The notes beneath the pieces were generated by a model, which worked only from the letters and a program-made list of their open reading frames with translations, searched no databases and was not told where the DNA came from. The translations under genes and the position numbers were made by a program. This document shows positions 32,529 to 40,301 of a DNA stretch of 49,482 nucleotides, in pieces (the stretch's first letter is position 1; each line of letters begins with the position of its first letter). This DNA is from Hyphomicrobiales bacterium (GTDB taxonomy: Bacteria; Pseudomonadota; Alphaproteobacteria; Rhizobiales; Hyphomicrobiaceae): the NCBI GenBank assembly GCA_003963125.1, contig RXJK01000090.1, positions 20,007 to 69,488 on the forward strand, read 5' to 3'.

Positions 32529-33662
32529 GTGAACTTCGAAGAGCACGCGGCCAAGCCGCTGTTGCGCGCCGTCGGTATCGAAACGCCGCCTGGCCGCCTC
32601 GTCACGAGCCCCGCCGATGCAGCACGCGCCGCCGCCGAGATCGGCCCCTGCGTCGTGAAGGCCCAGGTTCCCACGGGCAAGCGCGGCAAGGCCGGCGGCA
32701 TCAAGCTCGCCAAGGACGCACAGGATGCCGAAGCGCATGCTGCAGCGATCCTGCGTCTCACGATCGCCGACTATCCCGTCGAGCGGCTTCTGGTCGAGGC
32801 GCAGGTGCCGATCGCGCATGAGATGTATGCCGCCGTCCTCAACGATCCGGCCAGCAAGGGGCCGCTGCTGCTGTTCTCGGCCGAGGGCGGCATGGACATC
32901 GAGGAGATCGCGGCGACGCGTCCCGAGAGCCTCGTGCAACTGCGGGCGGATATCCGCAACGGCCTCTCCCGCGCCGAGATCGAGGCCGCGCTCCCCGCCC
33001 GTCTTCCCTGCGACCGGGGCGCACTCGCCGACCTGCTCGCAAAGCTCTACGCGGCCTACGCCGCCAACGACGCCGAACTCGTCGAGATCAACCCGCTGGT
33101 CGTGACCAAGGACGGCCGGCTCATCGCGCTCGACTGCAAGTTCTCCCTCGACGACAGCGCCGTTCCCCGCCGCGAGCCCCTCGCAGCTTCCGGTACGCCG
33201 GATAAGCTCACCGCGCTCGAGACGCGCGCCAAGGATCTCGGCCTCAAGTTCATCGAACTCGATGGCGAAGTCGGCGTGCTGGCCAACGGCGCTGGCCTCA
33301 CGATGACGACGATGGACGCCATCCGGCACTACGGCGGCAGCCCCGCGAACTTCATGGAGATCGGCGGCGAGAGCTACACCAAGGCGAAGCCGGCGCTCGA
33401 GATCGTTCTGTCGAACAAGAACGTGAAATGCCTGCTCGTGAACTTCTGCGGTGCCTTCGCCCGCACGGATGTGATGGCGCAGGGCGTGATCGACGCATGG
33501 CTCGCGCTGAAACCGCAAGTGCCGGTGTTCTTCACGATCCACGGCACGGGCGAGGACGAAGCCGTCGCCATGGTCAAGCAGCGCCTGAAGATCGAACCGT
33601 TCGACCTGATGGATGACGCGGTCAAGGCGGCCGTCGCCGCCTCGAAGGGAGGCCGCGCATGA
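32529..33662 (+). CDS. ADP-forming acyl-CoA synthetase beta subunit (SucC-like)
   Basis: A 377-residue ATP-grasp subunit resembling succinyl-CoA synthetase beta. The nucleotide-binding part has CVVKAQVPTGKRGKAGGIK (about 41-59) and ELVEINPLVVTKDGRLIALD (about 179-198). The C-terminal ligase-CoA domain has NFMEIGGESY and LLVNFCGAFARTDVMAQGV. It would form the acyl phosphate with ATP and pass it to the alpha subunit. True sucCD normally sits beside mdh or sucAB, which are absent, and the sequence is divergent. Malate thiokinase (MtkA) is an alternative, but no serine-cycle genes lie nearby. GTG start at 32529; its stop overlaps the next ATG by four bases. Confidence 0.85.
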   Translation: MNFEEHAAKPLLRAVGIETPPGRLVTSPADAARAAAEIGPCVVKAQVPTGKRGKAGGIKLAKDAQDAEAHAAAILRLTIADYPVERLLVEAQVPIAHEMYAAVLNDPASKGPLLLFSAEGGMDIEEIAATRPESLVQLRADIRNGLSRAEIEAALPARLPCDRGALADLLAKLYAAYAANDAELVEINPLVVTKDGRLIALDCKFSLDDSAVPRREPLAASGTPDKLTALETRAKDLGLKFIELDGEVGVLANGAGLTMTTMDAIRHYGGSPANFMEIGGESYTKAKPALEIVLSNKNVKCLLVNFCGAFARTDVMAQGVIDAWLALKPQVPVFFTIHGTGEDEAVAMVKQRLKIEPFDLMDDAVKAAVAASKGGRA

Positions 33663-34531
33663 TCATCCGGCGCAGCGAAAGCGTGCTCGTGCAGGGCATC
33701 ACCGGCAAGCAAGGCACGTTCTGGTCCGAGCGCATGCGCGACTACGGCACCCGCATCATCGGCGGCGTGAACCCCAAGCGCGCCGGCGAAAAGCATCTCG
33801 ACCTGCCCGTGTGGGCCTCCGCCCGCGACGCAACCAAGGACGGCAAGATCGACGTTGCCGTCATGTTCATTCCGCCCATGGGCGTGAAGGAGGCCGCGCT
33901 CGATGCCATCGAGGCCGGCATCGGCAAGATCGTCTGCCTGACCGAGCACGTGCCCGTGCAGGACACCATGTACATCCTCGCCGCTGCGCGTGAGCGCGGC
34001 GCGCGCCTGATCGGCCCCAACACCGCGGGCGTCGTCACGACTGGCGAGTGCTTCGTCGGCTTCATGCCGGCCTTCAACCCGCGCGTCTTCCGCAAGGGCT
34101 CCGTCGGCGTCGTCTCGCGCTCGGGTTCGCTCGGCACGCTGCTGTGTCTTAACCTCGTGCAGGTGGGCCTCGGCATCAGCGCCTTCGTCGGCATCGGCGG
34201 TGATCCGATCATCGGCACGACGACGAAAGACGCGCTCATGGCGCTCGACGCCGATCCGGGCACGACGGCCGTGGCCCTCGTCGGCGAAATCGGCGGATCC
34301 ATGGAAGAGGAAGCAGCCGAGTACGCGCGCACGATGAAGAAACCGATCGCCGCCTTCATCGCCGGCGCCGCCTCGCCGCCCGGCAAGAAGATGGGCCACG
34401 CCGGCGCCATCGTGATGGGCGACAAGGGCAGCTACGCCGGCAAGAAGTCCGCGCTCGAAGCGGCCGGCGTGACCGTGTGCGCGACCCCCAGCGCCGTCGC
34501 AGATGATTTGCGCAAACGGCTCGCTCCCTAG
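33659..34531 (+). CDS. ADP-forming acyl-CoA synthetase alpha subunit (SucD-like)
   Basis: A 290-residue alpha subunit. The CoA-binding Rossmann domain carries VQGITGKQGTFW (11-22), and GPNTAGVV (119-126) and SRSGSLGT (153-160) are family motifs. The active-site histidine that is phosphorylated is His247 in KKMGHAGAI. ATG at 33659 overlaps the beta-subunit stop (ATGA), so the two subunits are coupled for equal synthesis. Together they make or cleave an acyl-CoA with ATP/ADP. Linked to an acylating aldehyde dehydrogenase, the pair resembles two-subunit sulfoacetate-CoA ligases described from gut bacteria, but another short acid is equally possible. Confidence 0.87.
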   Translation: MIIRRSESVLVQGITGKQGTFWSERMRDYGTRIIGGVNPKRAGEKHLDLPVWASARDATKDGKIDVAVMFIPPMGVKEAALDAIEAGIGKIVCLTEHVPVQDTMYILAAARERGARLIGPNTAGVVTTGECFVGFMPAFNPRVFRKGSVGVVSRSGSLGTLLCLNLVQVGLGISAFVGIGGDPIIGTTTKDALMALDADPGTTAVALVGEIGGSMEEEAAEYARTMKKPIAAFIAGAASPPGKKMGHAGAIVMGDKGSYAGKKSALEAAGVTVCATPSAVADDLRKRLAP

Positions 34532-34598
34532 CATCGCCGCAGGCCGGCCGGTGCTCTATGCTTGCTGCACGTGAAACACTGCCGCTCGGAGACACCGG

Positions 34599-35216
34599 AT
34601 GATCAAGGTCTATGGTCGCGCCAACTCGATCAACGTGCGCCGCGTCCTGTGGATGCTCGACGAGGTCGGCGAGCCCTTCGAGCGCGAGGACTGGGGGCGC
34701 GGCTACCGCTCGCTCGACGAGCCGGCCTTCCGCGCGCTGAACCCCGTCGGCGTGGTGCCTGTCATCGAGGATGGTGATTTTCGCCTGCGCGAGAGCAACA
34801 CGATCGTCCGCTACCTCGCACGCAAGCACAACCGCACCGATCTCTACCCCGACGATCTCCGCAAGCGCGCCCTCACCGAGACCTTCATGGACTGGTCCTC
34901 GACGGACTTCGGCCGCGGCATGACGCCCGTATTCCACGGCCTGATCGTGAAAAACCCGGCCTACGTCAACCAGGTCGAGGCGGGCATCCAGGAGTGGGCG
35001 CGCCAGATGCAGGTCCTTGAGGCGCATCTGACGAAGAGCGGCCCCTACGTGATGGGCGAAAGCTTCACCATCGGCGACATTCCCGTCGGCCTCGTCGTCA
35101 ACCGCTGGTACGCGATCGACTTCAAGAAGCCGGATTTCCCAGCCGTTGCCACCTATTACGATCGCCTCGCGCAGCGCCCCGGGTACCGCGCGCATGGCCG
35201 CAACGGAACGCCTTGA
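34599..35216 (+). CDS. Glutathione S-transferase family protein
   Basis: A 205-residue GST. The thioredoxin-like N-terminal domain starts MIKVYGRANSINVRRVLWML and includes NPVGVVPVIEDGDFRLRESN with the cis-proline and the ES pair that binds the glutathione gamma-glutamyl group (about 64-65). The helical C-terminal domain contains GESFTIGDIPVG, the N-capping box segment. Ser/Asn near residues 10-12 may serve catalysis. It follows the CoA-ligase genes by 67 bases in the same direction and might detoxify a reactive aldehyde produced there (inference). The substrate is unknown. Confidence 0.9.
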   Translation: MIKVYGRANSINVRRVLWMLDEVGEPFEREDWGRGYRSLDEPAFRALNPVGVVPVIEDGDFRLRESNTIVRYLARKHNRTDLYPDDLRKRALTETFMDWSSTDFGRGMTPVFHGLIVKNPAYVNQVEAGIQEWARQMQVLEAHLTKSGPYVMGESFTIGDIPVGLVVNRWYAIDFKKPDFPAVATYYDRLAQRPGYRAHGRNGTP

Positions 35217-35317
35217 CGCGGCTCTGGCGCGGCGCGAAGAGTCCTCAAAGTCGCCGACTTCCTGGTGTCGGTGAGGAGCATCAAGGCGCGCAAAGCGAAC
35301 GCGCCTCAAGGCGGGTG

Positions 35318-35824
35318 ATGCGCTGGACTGGTGCCATCGTCGGATGTCTGGGAGCGGTCGTCGTGACGGCCGTGCCCGCGCGCGCGCAGGAATACTGCGT
35401 CGCCTGCGCCGAGCCGAACGCCGTCTATCGCTGTGTCATCGAGAATGCGCAGCCGGGAGGGACCATCCCGCTGCAGACGCTGTGCCTGACGGCCATGAGC
35501 AAGGCGGGCGGCCATGCAAGCTGCGCCATCAAGCGCGGCACCGTTTTCGACTGCGCGGGTCCGATCAAGCGCGTGCCGTGGACCTCGAACGCCGATGATG
35601 TCGGCCCGGCGCCGCCGAAGCCGGAGGCGGCCAAAGGCAGCGACCCCAAGGAGCCGCCGAGCACGGTCCAGGAAATGGCCGACCGCGCCAACAAGAAGAC
35701 CGCCGACGACATGAAGAAGGCGGGCGAAAGCGTGAAGGAAGGCGCACAGAACGTCGGCGAAGGCGTCTCCAAGGCCACGAAGAAGACCTGGGAGTGCATT
35801 TCGTCGCTGTTCGCGAAGTGCTGA
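35318..35824 (+). CDS. Secreted hypothetical protein with helical repeat tail
   Basis: A 168-residue exported protein. The signal peptide is MRWTGAIVGCLGAVVVTAVP with cleavage near ARAQ. The mature N-terminal part has several cysteines (EYCVACAEPNAVYRCVIENA, LQTLCLT, HASCAIKRG, FDCAGPIKRVPW), likely disulfide-bonded. The C-terminal half is Lys/Glu/Ala-rich with amphipathic repeats (KKAGESVKEGAQNVGEGVSK) like LEA-type segments, ending in a Cys pair (WECISSLFAKC). No named family recognised; the cysteine-rich start looks conserved for alphaproteobacteria. ATG at 35318 is favoured by the signal peptide. Confidence 0.72.
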   Translation: MRWTGAIVGCLGAVVVTAVPARAQEYCVACAEPNAVYRCVIENAQPGGTIPLQTLCLTAMSKAGGHASCAIKRGTVFDCAGPIKRVPWTSNADDVGPAPPKPEAAKGSDPKEPPSTVQEMADRANKKTADDMKKAGESVKEGAQNVGEGVSKATKKTWECISSLFAKC

Positions 35825-35846
35825 GAACCGCGCGAGAGCCCGGCAC

Positions 35847-36116
35847 TCAGTGCTTGCGCAGCCACTCACGCGCCTGGCGCTGCGCTTCGGCGACTTCCTG
35901 GCGGCTCATCTCGCGGGCGATTTCCATGCGGTAGGTCTTCGCTTCCGCATTGCCGCGCATCGCTGCCAGATTGAACCACTTGTGGGCCGCGACGAGGTTC
36001 ATCTCGACGTCCCGGCCAGCGCAATACATGAGACCGAGTTCGAACAGTGCGTCGGCGGAGTTGCCCGCCGGCATGACGTCGCTGTTGACGAAGGCGATCG
36101 ATTCGAAACGTGCCAT
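35847..36116 (-). CDS. SEL1-like repeat protein
   Basis: An 89-residue protein holding one clear Sel1-type repeat: ALFELGLMYCAGRDVEMNLV and AAHKWFNLAAMRGNAEAKTY (about 23-62), followed by a helix with REMSRQEVAEAQRQAREWL. Sel1 repeats mediate protein contacts. No signal peptide, so cytoplasmic. Very short single-repeat proteins of this look are common in Hyphomicrobiales, often of unknown partner. The start at 36116 has a purine-rich site (GGAGAGCAGGGG) upstream. A 21-base inverted repeat lies 32 bases upstream of the start codon (36148-36168). Confidence 0.85.
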   Translation of the reverse strand: MARFESIAFVNSDVMPAGNSADALFELGLMYCAGRDVEMNLVAAHKWFNLAAMRGNAEAKTYRMEIAREMSRQEVAEAQRQAREWLRKH

Positions 36117-36536
36117 GGTCTTACCCCTGCTCTCCTACGCAAAACCGTGCGATGGGGTTGTCATCGCATGAGACCCGACATTGCTCTGTTCGCCAGGGAA
36201 CACCTCTCAGGCGTCGTCCCGACATGCGGGGCATGATGTACGGCAGAGGATTAAATCGAGTAAATTTCGATGCGATTACAATGGATTATATTACTAACTG
36301 CAGGCTAACAGGCAGCTCCGGATGTGCCGTTGCGGGGCATTTTTCCTGAAGCCGGACGGCGCTTAAGACATCCTTCGGCGTCTCGTTAACCAATCATTCA
36401 CCAACCCTTCAGGTGCCGGCGCGCAATCTATCAACAGCCTGTTATTTTGAACTTGCAGTGTGTCGTTCGGGCGATAAGGTTACCCCGGAGTTCGAAGAGG
36501 CGGGGGCCACGACGTTCTCGGGGAAGGGGGTCTTCC
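36117..36536. other. Gene-poor region with an AT-rich island
   Basis: 420 bases between a minus-strand SEL1 gene and a plus-strand lipoprotein gene. A 7-bp stem (TGCGATG 36148-36154, CATCGCA 36162-36168) lies in the SEL1 leader. About 36245-36312 is strikingly AT-rich for this genome (ATTAAATCGAGTAAATTTCG and onward to TTATATTACTAACTG). TTAACCA occurs near 36388. A 79-codon frame over part of it shows no domain and is not accepted. It probably carries divergent promoters. Confidence 0.5.
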
Positions 36537-36758
36537 ATGACCGGCAAGGGTTTGTGTGTTGCGATTGCAGCCAGTGCGCTGCTCGCCGGCTGCGCCAATA
36601 ATAGCCCGCTGTCGACTGGCTTTGCCGGGCCTGCCCAGGCGGCAGAGACCGAGCAGGATCCCGCGCAGAAATCCGTCGCGTCGAAAGTCCTCTCGGCCAT
36701 CGCGCTCGAGCGCGTGACGGGCGCCAAGCCCGATCCGACCCGCCTCGGCGATCGCTGA
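36537..36758 (+). CDS. Small outer/inner-membrane lipoprotein, hypothetical
   Basis: A 73-residue lipoprotein. The signal MTGKGLCVAIAASALLAGC ends in a canonical lipobox LLAGC, so Cys19 would be lipidated. The mature part is short and disordered-looking (ANNSPLSTGFAGPAQAAETE), then KVLSAIALERVTGAKPDPTR. ATG at 36537 is chosen for the signal peptide; upstream in-frame codons are Arg-rich and unlikely. GGGGAAGGGGG lies a few bases upstream. Function unknown. It is followed by a palindromic repeat and a convergent quinone oxidoreductase gene. Confidence 0.72.
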   Translation: MTGKGLCVAIAASALLAGCANNSPLSTGFAGPAQAAETEQDPAQKSVASKVLSAIALERVTGAKPDPTRLGDR

Positions 36759-36790
36759 GCGCCTGCGCCGAACACGTCGCACTCAGGGTG

Positions 36791-36825
36791 TCCCGGCTGA
36801 GCGCAGCGAGCGCCGGGATCTTTCC
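36791..36825. repeat. Dispersed palindromic repeat, unit-1 type
   Basis: CCCGGC (36792-36797) and GCCGGG (36812-36817) around TGAGCGCAGCGAGC, followed by ATCTTTCC. It is nearly the same as the element at 18845-18878 and related to 41833-41858. It lies between two convergent genes. Confidence 0.75.
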
Positions 36826-36900
36826 CCGAAAGACAGTCACGTCACGTTGGAATTGCCACGCGCCGCAGCACCCGCTCCGGCGCGTATTTTATTGCTGCCC

Positions 36901-37872
36901 TCAGGGCAGCAGGACAATGGAGCCCGTCGTCTTGCGGCCTTCGAGATCGCGATGCGCCTGCGCGGCGTCTTTCAGCGCGTAGGTGTGGTTCACGTTGATC
37001 TTCACCACGCCCTTGGAGACCACGTCGAACAGGTCGTTGGCGTTGGCGATCAGATCCTCGCGCTTGGCGACGTACGTTCCGAGCGTCGGCCGCGTCGCAT
37101 AGAGCGAGCCCTTCGACGACAACAGCAGGATGTCGAAGTTCGTGATCGCGCCCGATGCGTTGCCGAAGCTCACCCACAGGCCCAGCGGCTTGAGGCAGTC
37201 GAGCGAGCCCGGATAGGTGTCCTTGCCCACGGCGTCGTAGACCACGTCGCAACCGGCACCGCCCGTGATCTCCTTCACGCGCTTCACCCAGTCTTCCGTC
37301 TTGTAGTTGATCATATGCGTGGCGCCGTGCGCCTTCGCGAGTTCCAGCTTGTCGGGCGTGCTGGCCGTTCCGATGATCGTGGCGCCGAGGTGCTTCGCCC
37401 ACTGGCAGGCGATGAGGCCGATGCCACCGGCGGCCGCATGCATCAGCAGCGTCGTGCCGGGTCCGACCTTGTAGGTCTGCCGCAGCAGATAGCGCACCGT
37501 CATGCCCTGCAGCATCATGGCGGCGGCCGTGTTGTAGTCGATGCTGTCGGGCAGCTTCACGAGGCGGTCGGCCGGCATCAGGCGCTCGCTCGCGTAGCCG
37601 CCGATGGCGCCCGCATAGGCGCCGCGGTCGCCGACCTTGAAGTCCGTCACGCCCGGCCCGACGGCGATCACATCACCCGCGCCTTCCGAGCCCGCCACGA
37701 ACGGCAACGGCATCTTGTAGAGGCCCGACCGCTGATAGGTGTCGATGTAGTTGACGCCGATGGCGCGCTGCCGAAGCTTCACCTGCCCCGGTCCCGGCTC
37801 GCCCACGTCCATCTCCTCGACCTTGAGGACCTCGGGACCACCATGCTCGTGAATTCGGACGACCTGGGCCAT
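36901..37872 (-). CDS. qor: Quinone oxidoreductase (zeta-crystallin-like, NADPH-dependent)
   Basis: A 323-residue zinc-free MDR enzyme close to bacterial QorA. N-terminal domain: MAQVVRIHEHGGPEVLKVEE and AIGVNYIDTYQRSGLYKMPL. Cofactor domain: LLMHAAAGGIGLIACQWAKH (about 142-161), with the AAAGGVG-like pattern of NADPH quinone reductases. It carries out reduction of quinones with NADPH, in the cytoplasm. Length and end (GRKTTGSIVLLP) are normal. It is a second, distinct member of the same family as the gene at 14057. It stands alone between a palindromic repeat and a divergent lipoprotein gene. Confidence 0.93.
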   Translation of the reverse strand: MAQVVRIHEHGGPEVLKVEEMDVGEPGPGQVKLRQRAIGVNYIDTYQRSGLYKMPLPFVAGSEGAGDVIAVGPGVTDFKVGDRGAYAGAIGGYASERLMPADRLVKLPDSIDYNTAAAMMLQGMTVRYLLRQTYKVGPGTTLLMHAAAGGIGLIACQWAKHLGATIIGTASTPDKLELAKAHGATHMINYKTEDWVKRVKEITGGAGCDVVYDAVGKDTYPGSLDCLKPLGLWVSFGNASGAITNFDILLLSSKGSLYATRPTLGTYVAKREDLIANANDLFDVVSKGVVKINVNHTYALKDAAQAHRDLEGRKTTGSIVLLP

Positions 37873-38047
37873 GGACGCATCTCCTTCGGGCTGCTGGGGG
37901 CCAAGTCCGGGCAGAAGGCACTTTCAACCTTGCTGCGGCTCGGCTAGAGGACGCTTTGGAGTTCGCGTCCGGAACGGCATCGGCGGCGCCACAGCGGCGC
38001 CATGCATGCCTTCTATGAGCTTGATGCGGCTACCACAAGAGGAAACG

Positions 38048-38488
38048 ATGCCCGCGCTGCCCGCCTGCCGCCTCGTGCCAGCAATGCTGCTTTTCCTGCC
38101 TTTCGCGCTGCTGGGCTGCTCGAGCGGCGTGGAGGATAACCGCGCCGGCCTGTCGTGCCTCGACGACAGCAAGGAGTGCATCGACAGCCGCCAGGCGACG
38201 CTGAAGGGCATGCTGGCCGACAAGGACCGCGCCTGGGTGAAGGAGCCGGCGACGCCACACGCGCATGCCTCGGGCGTGCGTCTCTTCGCCTACCGTACGC
38301 AGAAGAAGGAAATGAGCTGCGAGGAGTTGGCCGCGGGCCGCCGCGAGGCGGACAACGCCGCACGAGCCATGCGCAGCGCCGACGCCAAGGGCCTGTCACC
38401 GGCTCAGATTGCCCGCGCCACCATGTTCGCGGCCGAGGTCAGCAAAGAGCTCAGCGTCGAGATGAAGTCCCGCCGCTGCAAGGCGTGA
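38048..38488 (+). CDS. Lipoprotein, hypothetical
   Basis: A 146-residue predicted lipoprotein. The signal MPALPACRLVPAMLLFLPFA runs into LLGCSSG, a good lipobox, with Cys24 as the acylation site. The mature protein has further cysteines (LSCLDDSKECIDSRQ, MSCEELAAGR, and SRRCKA at the end), suggesting two disulfides, and a helical region EADNAARAMRSADAKGLS. No named family recognised. AGAGGAAA precedes ATG at 38048. Its last 93 bases overlap, on the opposite strand, the 3' end of the EEP-family gene. Confidence 0.75.
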   Translation: MPALPACRLVPAMLLFLPFALLGCSSGVEDNRAGLSCLDDSKECIDSRQATLKGMLADKDRAWVKEPATPHAHASGVRLFAYRTQKKEMSCEELAAGRREADNAARAMRSADAKGLSPAQIARATMFAAEVSKELSVEMKSRRCKA

Positions 38489-39484
38489 GCCGCCCACCAT
38501 CGGGCCGCGCGTGCGCAGCGATTGCCGCTCGATCCGCGCGAAGACGGGCAGATGATCCGAGCCGACGGCCGGCCCGGTCCCCGACGCCACGAACGTCAGG
38601 TCCTGCGAGATCAGGATGTGGTCGAGCGCCACCTGCGGCATGACCACGGGCCATGCGGGCCAGCTCGGCGTCAGCCACCGCGCCGATTTCAAGCCCGCCT
38701 GCGTCTTCAATGATTTGTAGCCGTAGGACCAGGGCGACATGTTGAGGTCGCCTGCCAGCACCACCGGCCCATCGATGCGCTGGATGAAGCGCGCCACCGC
38801 TGCCGTCTGCCGCGCATGCAGCCCCGGACTGCGGCTCGGACGATAGATATGCGTCCCGATGACGTGCAGCGCCCCGGCAAAGCGCGCCCAGACGAACGCC
38901 GGCATCTCCTTCGTGTACGGCACGGTGCCGGCAGCCTCGAAGGGCACCCGCGAGAGGAGCGCGATGGAGCAATCGTACCGGTTGGCGCAGGAGCTCTGGT
39001 AGGGATAGACCGCCTTCAGCAGCGCCGGCAGCGCCTGCTTTTCCGGTCCGAGTTCCGACAGCACCACCACGTCGGCGGGGCCGGTCGCGAGGTAGGCGCG
39101 CAACTGCTCGACGTTGTCGACGGCATCCCACGTGTTGATCGAGACGACGGAAAGGCTGGACGAGGCCGTCGAGGCCCGCGGCGTGCCATCGTCCGCGGCT
39201 TGGGACCAGCGGCTGAGCGCCACGTGCGCGCTGAAGATCGCAATCGTTCCGGCGATCAGAACGGCGGCCGTATGGCGGCGGACGAGCAAGGCCACCGCCG
39301 CGGTCACTCCGAACCCGATGATATGCCCCGTCAGCGGCGTGGCGACGTCCGCAAAAGCCGGTGCGGCCACCAGGATGATGACGGCCAGTCCCAGGTTCGA
39401 AAGAGCCAGGAGCGCGAGGGCCAGCATCCGGATGGCCCGGGTCCATGCCCCGTCAGGCAAAGCCGCAACCGCGATCTCCCCCAC
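38396..39484 (-). CDS. Membrane-anchored endonuclease/exonuclease/phosphatase family protein
   Basis: A 362-residue protein with three N-terminal hydrophobic helices (about 17-92) and a C-terminal EEP (DNase I-like) domain. Catalytic-type motifs are SINTWD (115-120), the Glu of LSELGPEK (about 144), GTHIYRP (210-216), AGDLNMSPW (244-252), DHILIS (288-293) and GSDHLPVFARI (308-318). The domain would face the periplasm; substrates of such proteins include phospholipids, phosphoinositides and nucleic acids. GTG at 39484 has AAGGGGG six bases upstream. Residues after about 325 (overlapping the lipoprotein gene) look non-conserved, so the overlap may reflect a lost stop codon. Confidence 0.87.
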   Translation of the reverse strand: MGEIAVAALPDGAWTRAIRMLALALLALSNLGLAVIILVAAPAFADVATPLTGHIIGFGVTAAVALLVRRHTAAVLIAGTIAIFSAHVALSRWSQAADDGTPRASTASSSLSVVSINTWDAVDNVEQLRAYLATGPADVVVLSELGPEKQALPALLKAVYPYQSSCANRYDCSIALLSRVPFEAAGTVPYTKEMPAFVWARFAGALHVIGTHIYRPSRSPGLHARQTAAVARFIQRIDGPVVLAGDLNMSPWSYGYKSLKTQAGLKSARWLTPSWPAWPVVMPQVALDHILISQDLTFVASGTGPAVGSDHLPVFARIERQSLRTRGPMVGGSRLAAAGLHLDAELFADLGREHGGAGNLSR

Positions 39485-39706
39485 GTCATCCCCCTTCGCG
39501 CGAACGCCGCGCGGACTGCCTGTCGCCCACGCGGCGAACTAGAAGCAGGATCTGTGCCGGGGTGCAACCACCGTTAGCAATATCCTTACCATGCCCGTCT
39601 CGCCCAAGCTTCCTGACCGGGCGGCATGCGGAACGTTGACAAGCTCGGTCGCGGCGGGCTTGTGGTCGGGCGTGGCCCTGGGGCAGGGGCGTATCGGGAG
39701 CGCTGA

Positions 39707-40240
39707 ATGACTTTCGCGGAAATTTCGCACCATGTTCTCGACTTCGTCCGTGCCAACCCGATCAGTGCCGCGGGCGTCGTCTTTGTCCTGGCCTTTGGTG
39801 AATCGCTGGCCTTCGTGTCCTTGATCCTCCCGTTTTGGGCCATCCTGGTCGGAATTGGCACGATCATCGGGGGCTCGAGCCCATTCATTTTCTGGCTGAT
39901 AGTAGTCTCGGCCGGCTGCGGCGCCGCCTTCGGGGACTGGCTGTCCTACTGGCTGGGCTACCACTACCATGAGCAGGTCCGGCAGATGTGGCCCATCAAC
40001 AAGACGCCAGGACTGATCGACAAGGGCCACGTGTTCTTCGAGAAGTACGGCGCCTGGGCCGTCGTGCTCGGCCGGTTTTCGGGCCCCTTGCGCGCGAGCG
40101 TACCGATCGTCGCCGGCATCACCGAAATGCCTTGGTTGCGCTTTCAGATAGCCAACTGGAGTTCGGCCTTCCTCTGGGCCTTCGTGCTGCTCTCGCCGGG
40201 CTCGTGGGGACTGCACTGGTGGATGGACAAGTTCAGCTGA
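39707..40240 (+). CDS. DedA family inner-membrane protein
   Basis: A 177-residue DedA (SNARE-associated/VTT) protein. It contains FVLAFGESLAFVSLILP (27-43), the acidic EsxxxP-like element of the family, and GRFSGPLRASVPIVAGI (about 122-138), the conserved arginine motif. About four to five membrane helices are present. DedA proteins help recycle undecaprenyl phosphate or move phospholipids and support membrane potential. GGGAG lies seven bases before the ATG. The P450 gene starts 61 bases downstream in the same direction; a functional link is not obvious. Confidence 0.9.
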   Translation: MTFAEISHHVLDFVRANPISAAGVVFVLAFGESLAFVSLILPFWAILVGIGTIIGGSSPFIFWLIVVSAGCGAAFGDWLSYWLGYHYHEQVRQMWPINKTPGLIDKGHVFFEKYGAWAVVLGRFSGPLRASVPIVAGITEMPWLRFQIANWSSAFLWAFVLLSPGSWGLHWWMDKFS

Positions 40241-40301
40241 CGTCTTGAGCAGCGCGCCTGTCGCAACCACATGAAGCGGTAGAGGTCGCAGGAGAACGTG
40301 C

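Noticed and set aside
32529..34531. Assignment as housekeeping succinyl-CoA synthetase (sucCD)
   Set aside because: The sequences are divergent and lie next to an acylating aldehyde dehydrogenase instead of TCA-cycle genes. Malate thiokinase was also considered, but no serine-cycle genes are near.
36110..36349. A 79-codon plus-strand frame in the AT-rich gap
   Set aside because: No ribosome-binding site or domain; it starts inside the SEL1 gene on the other strand.
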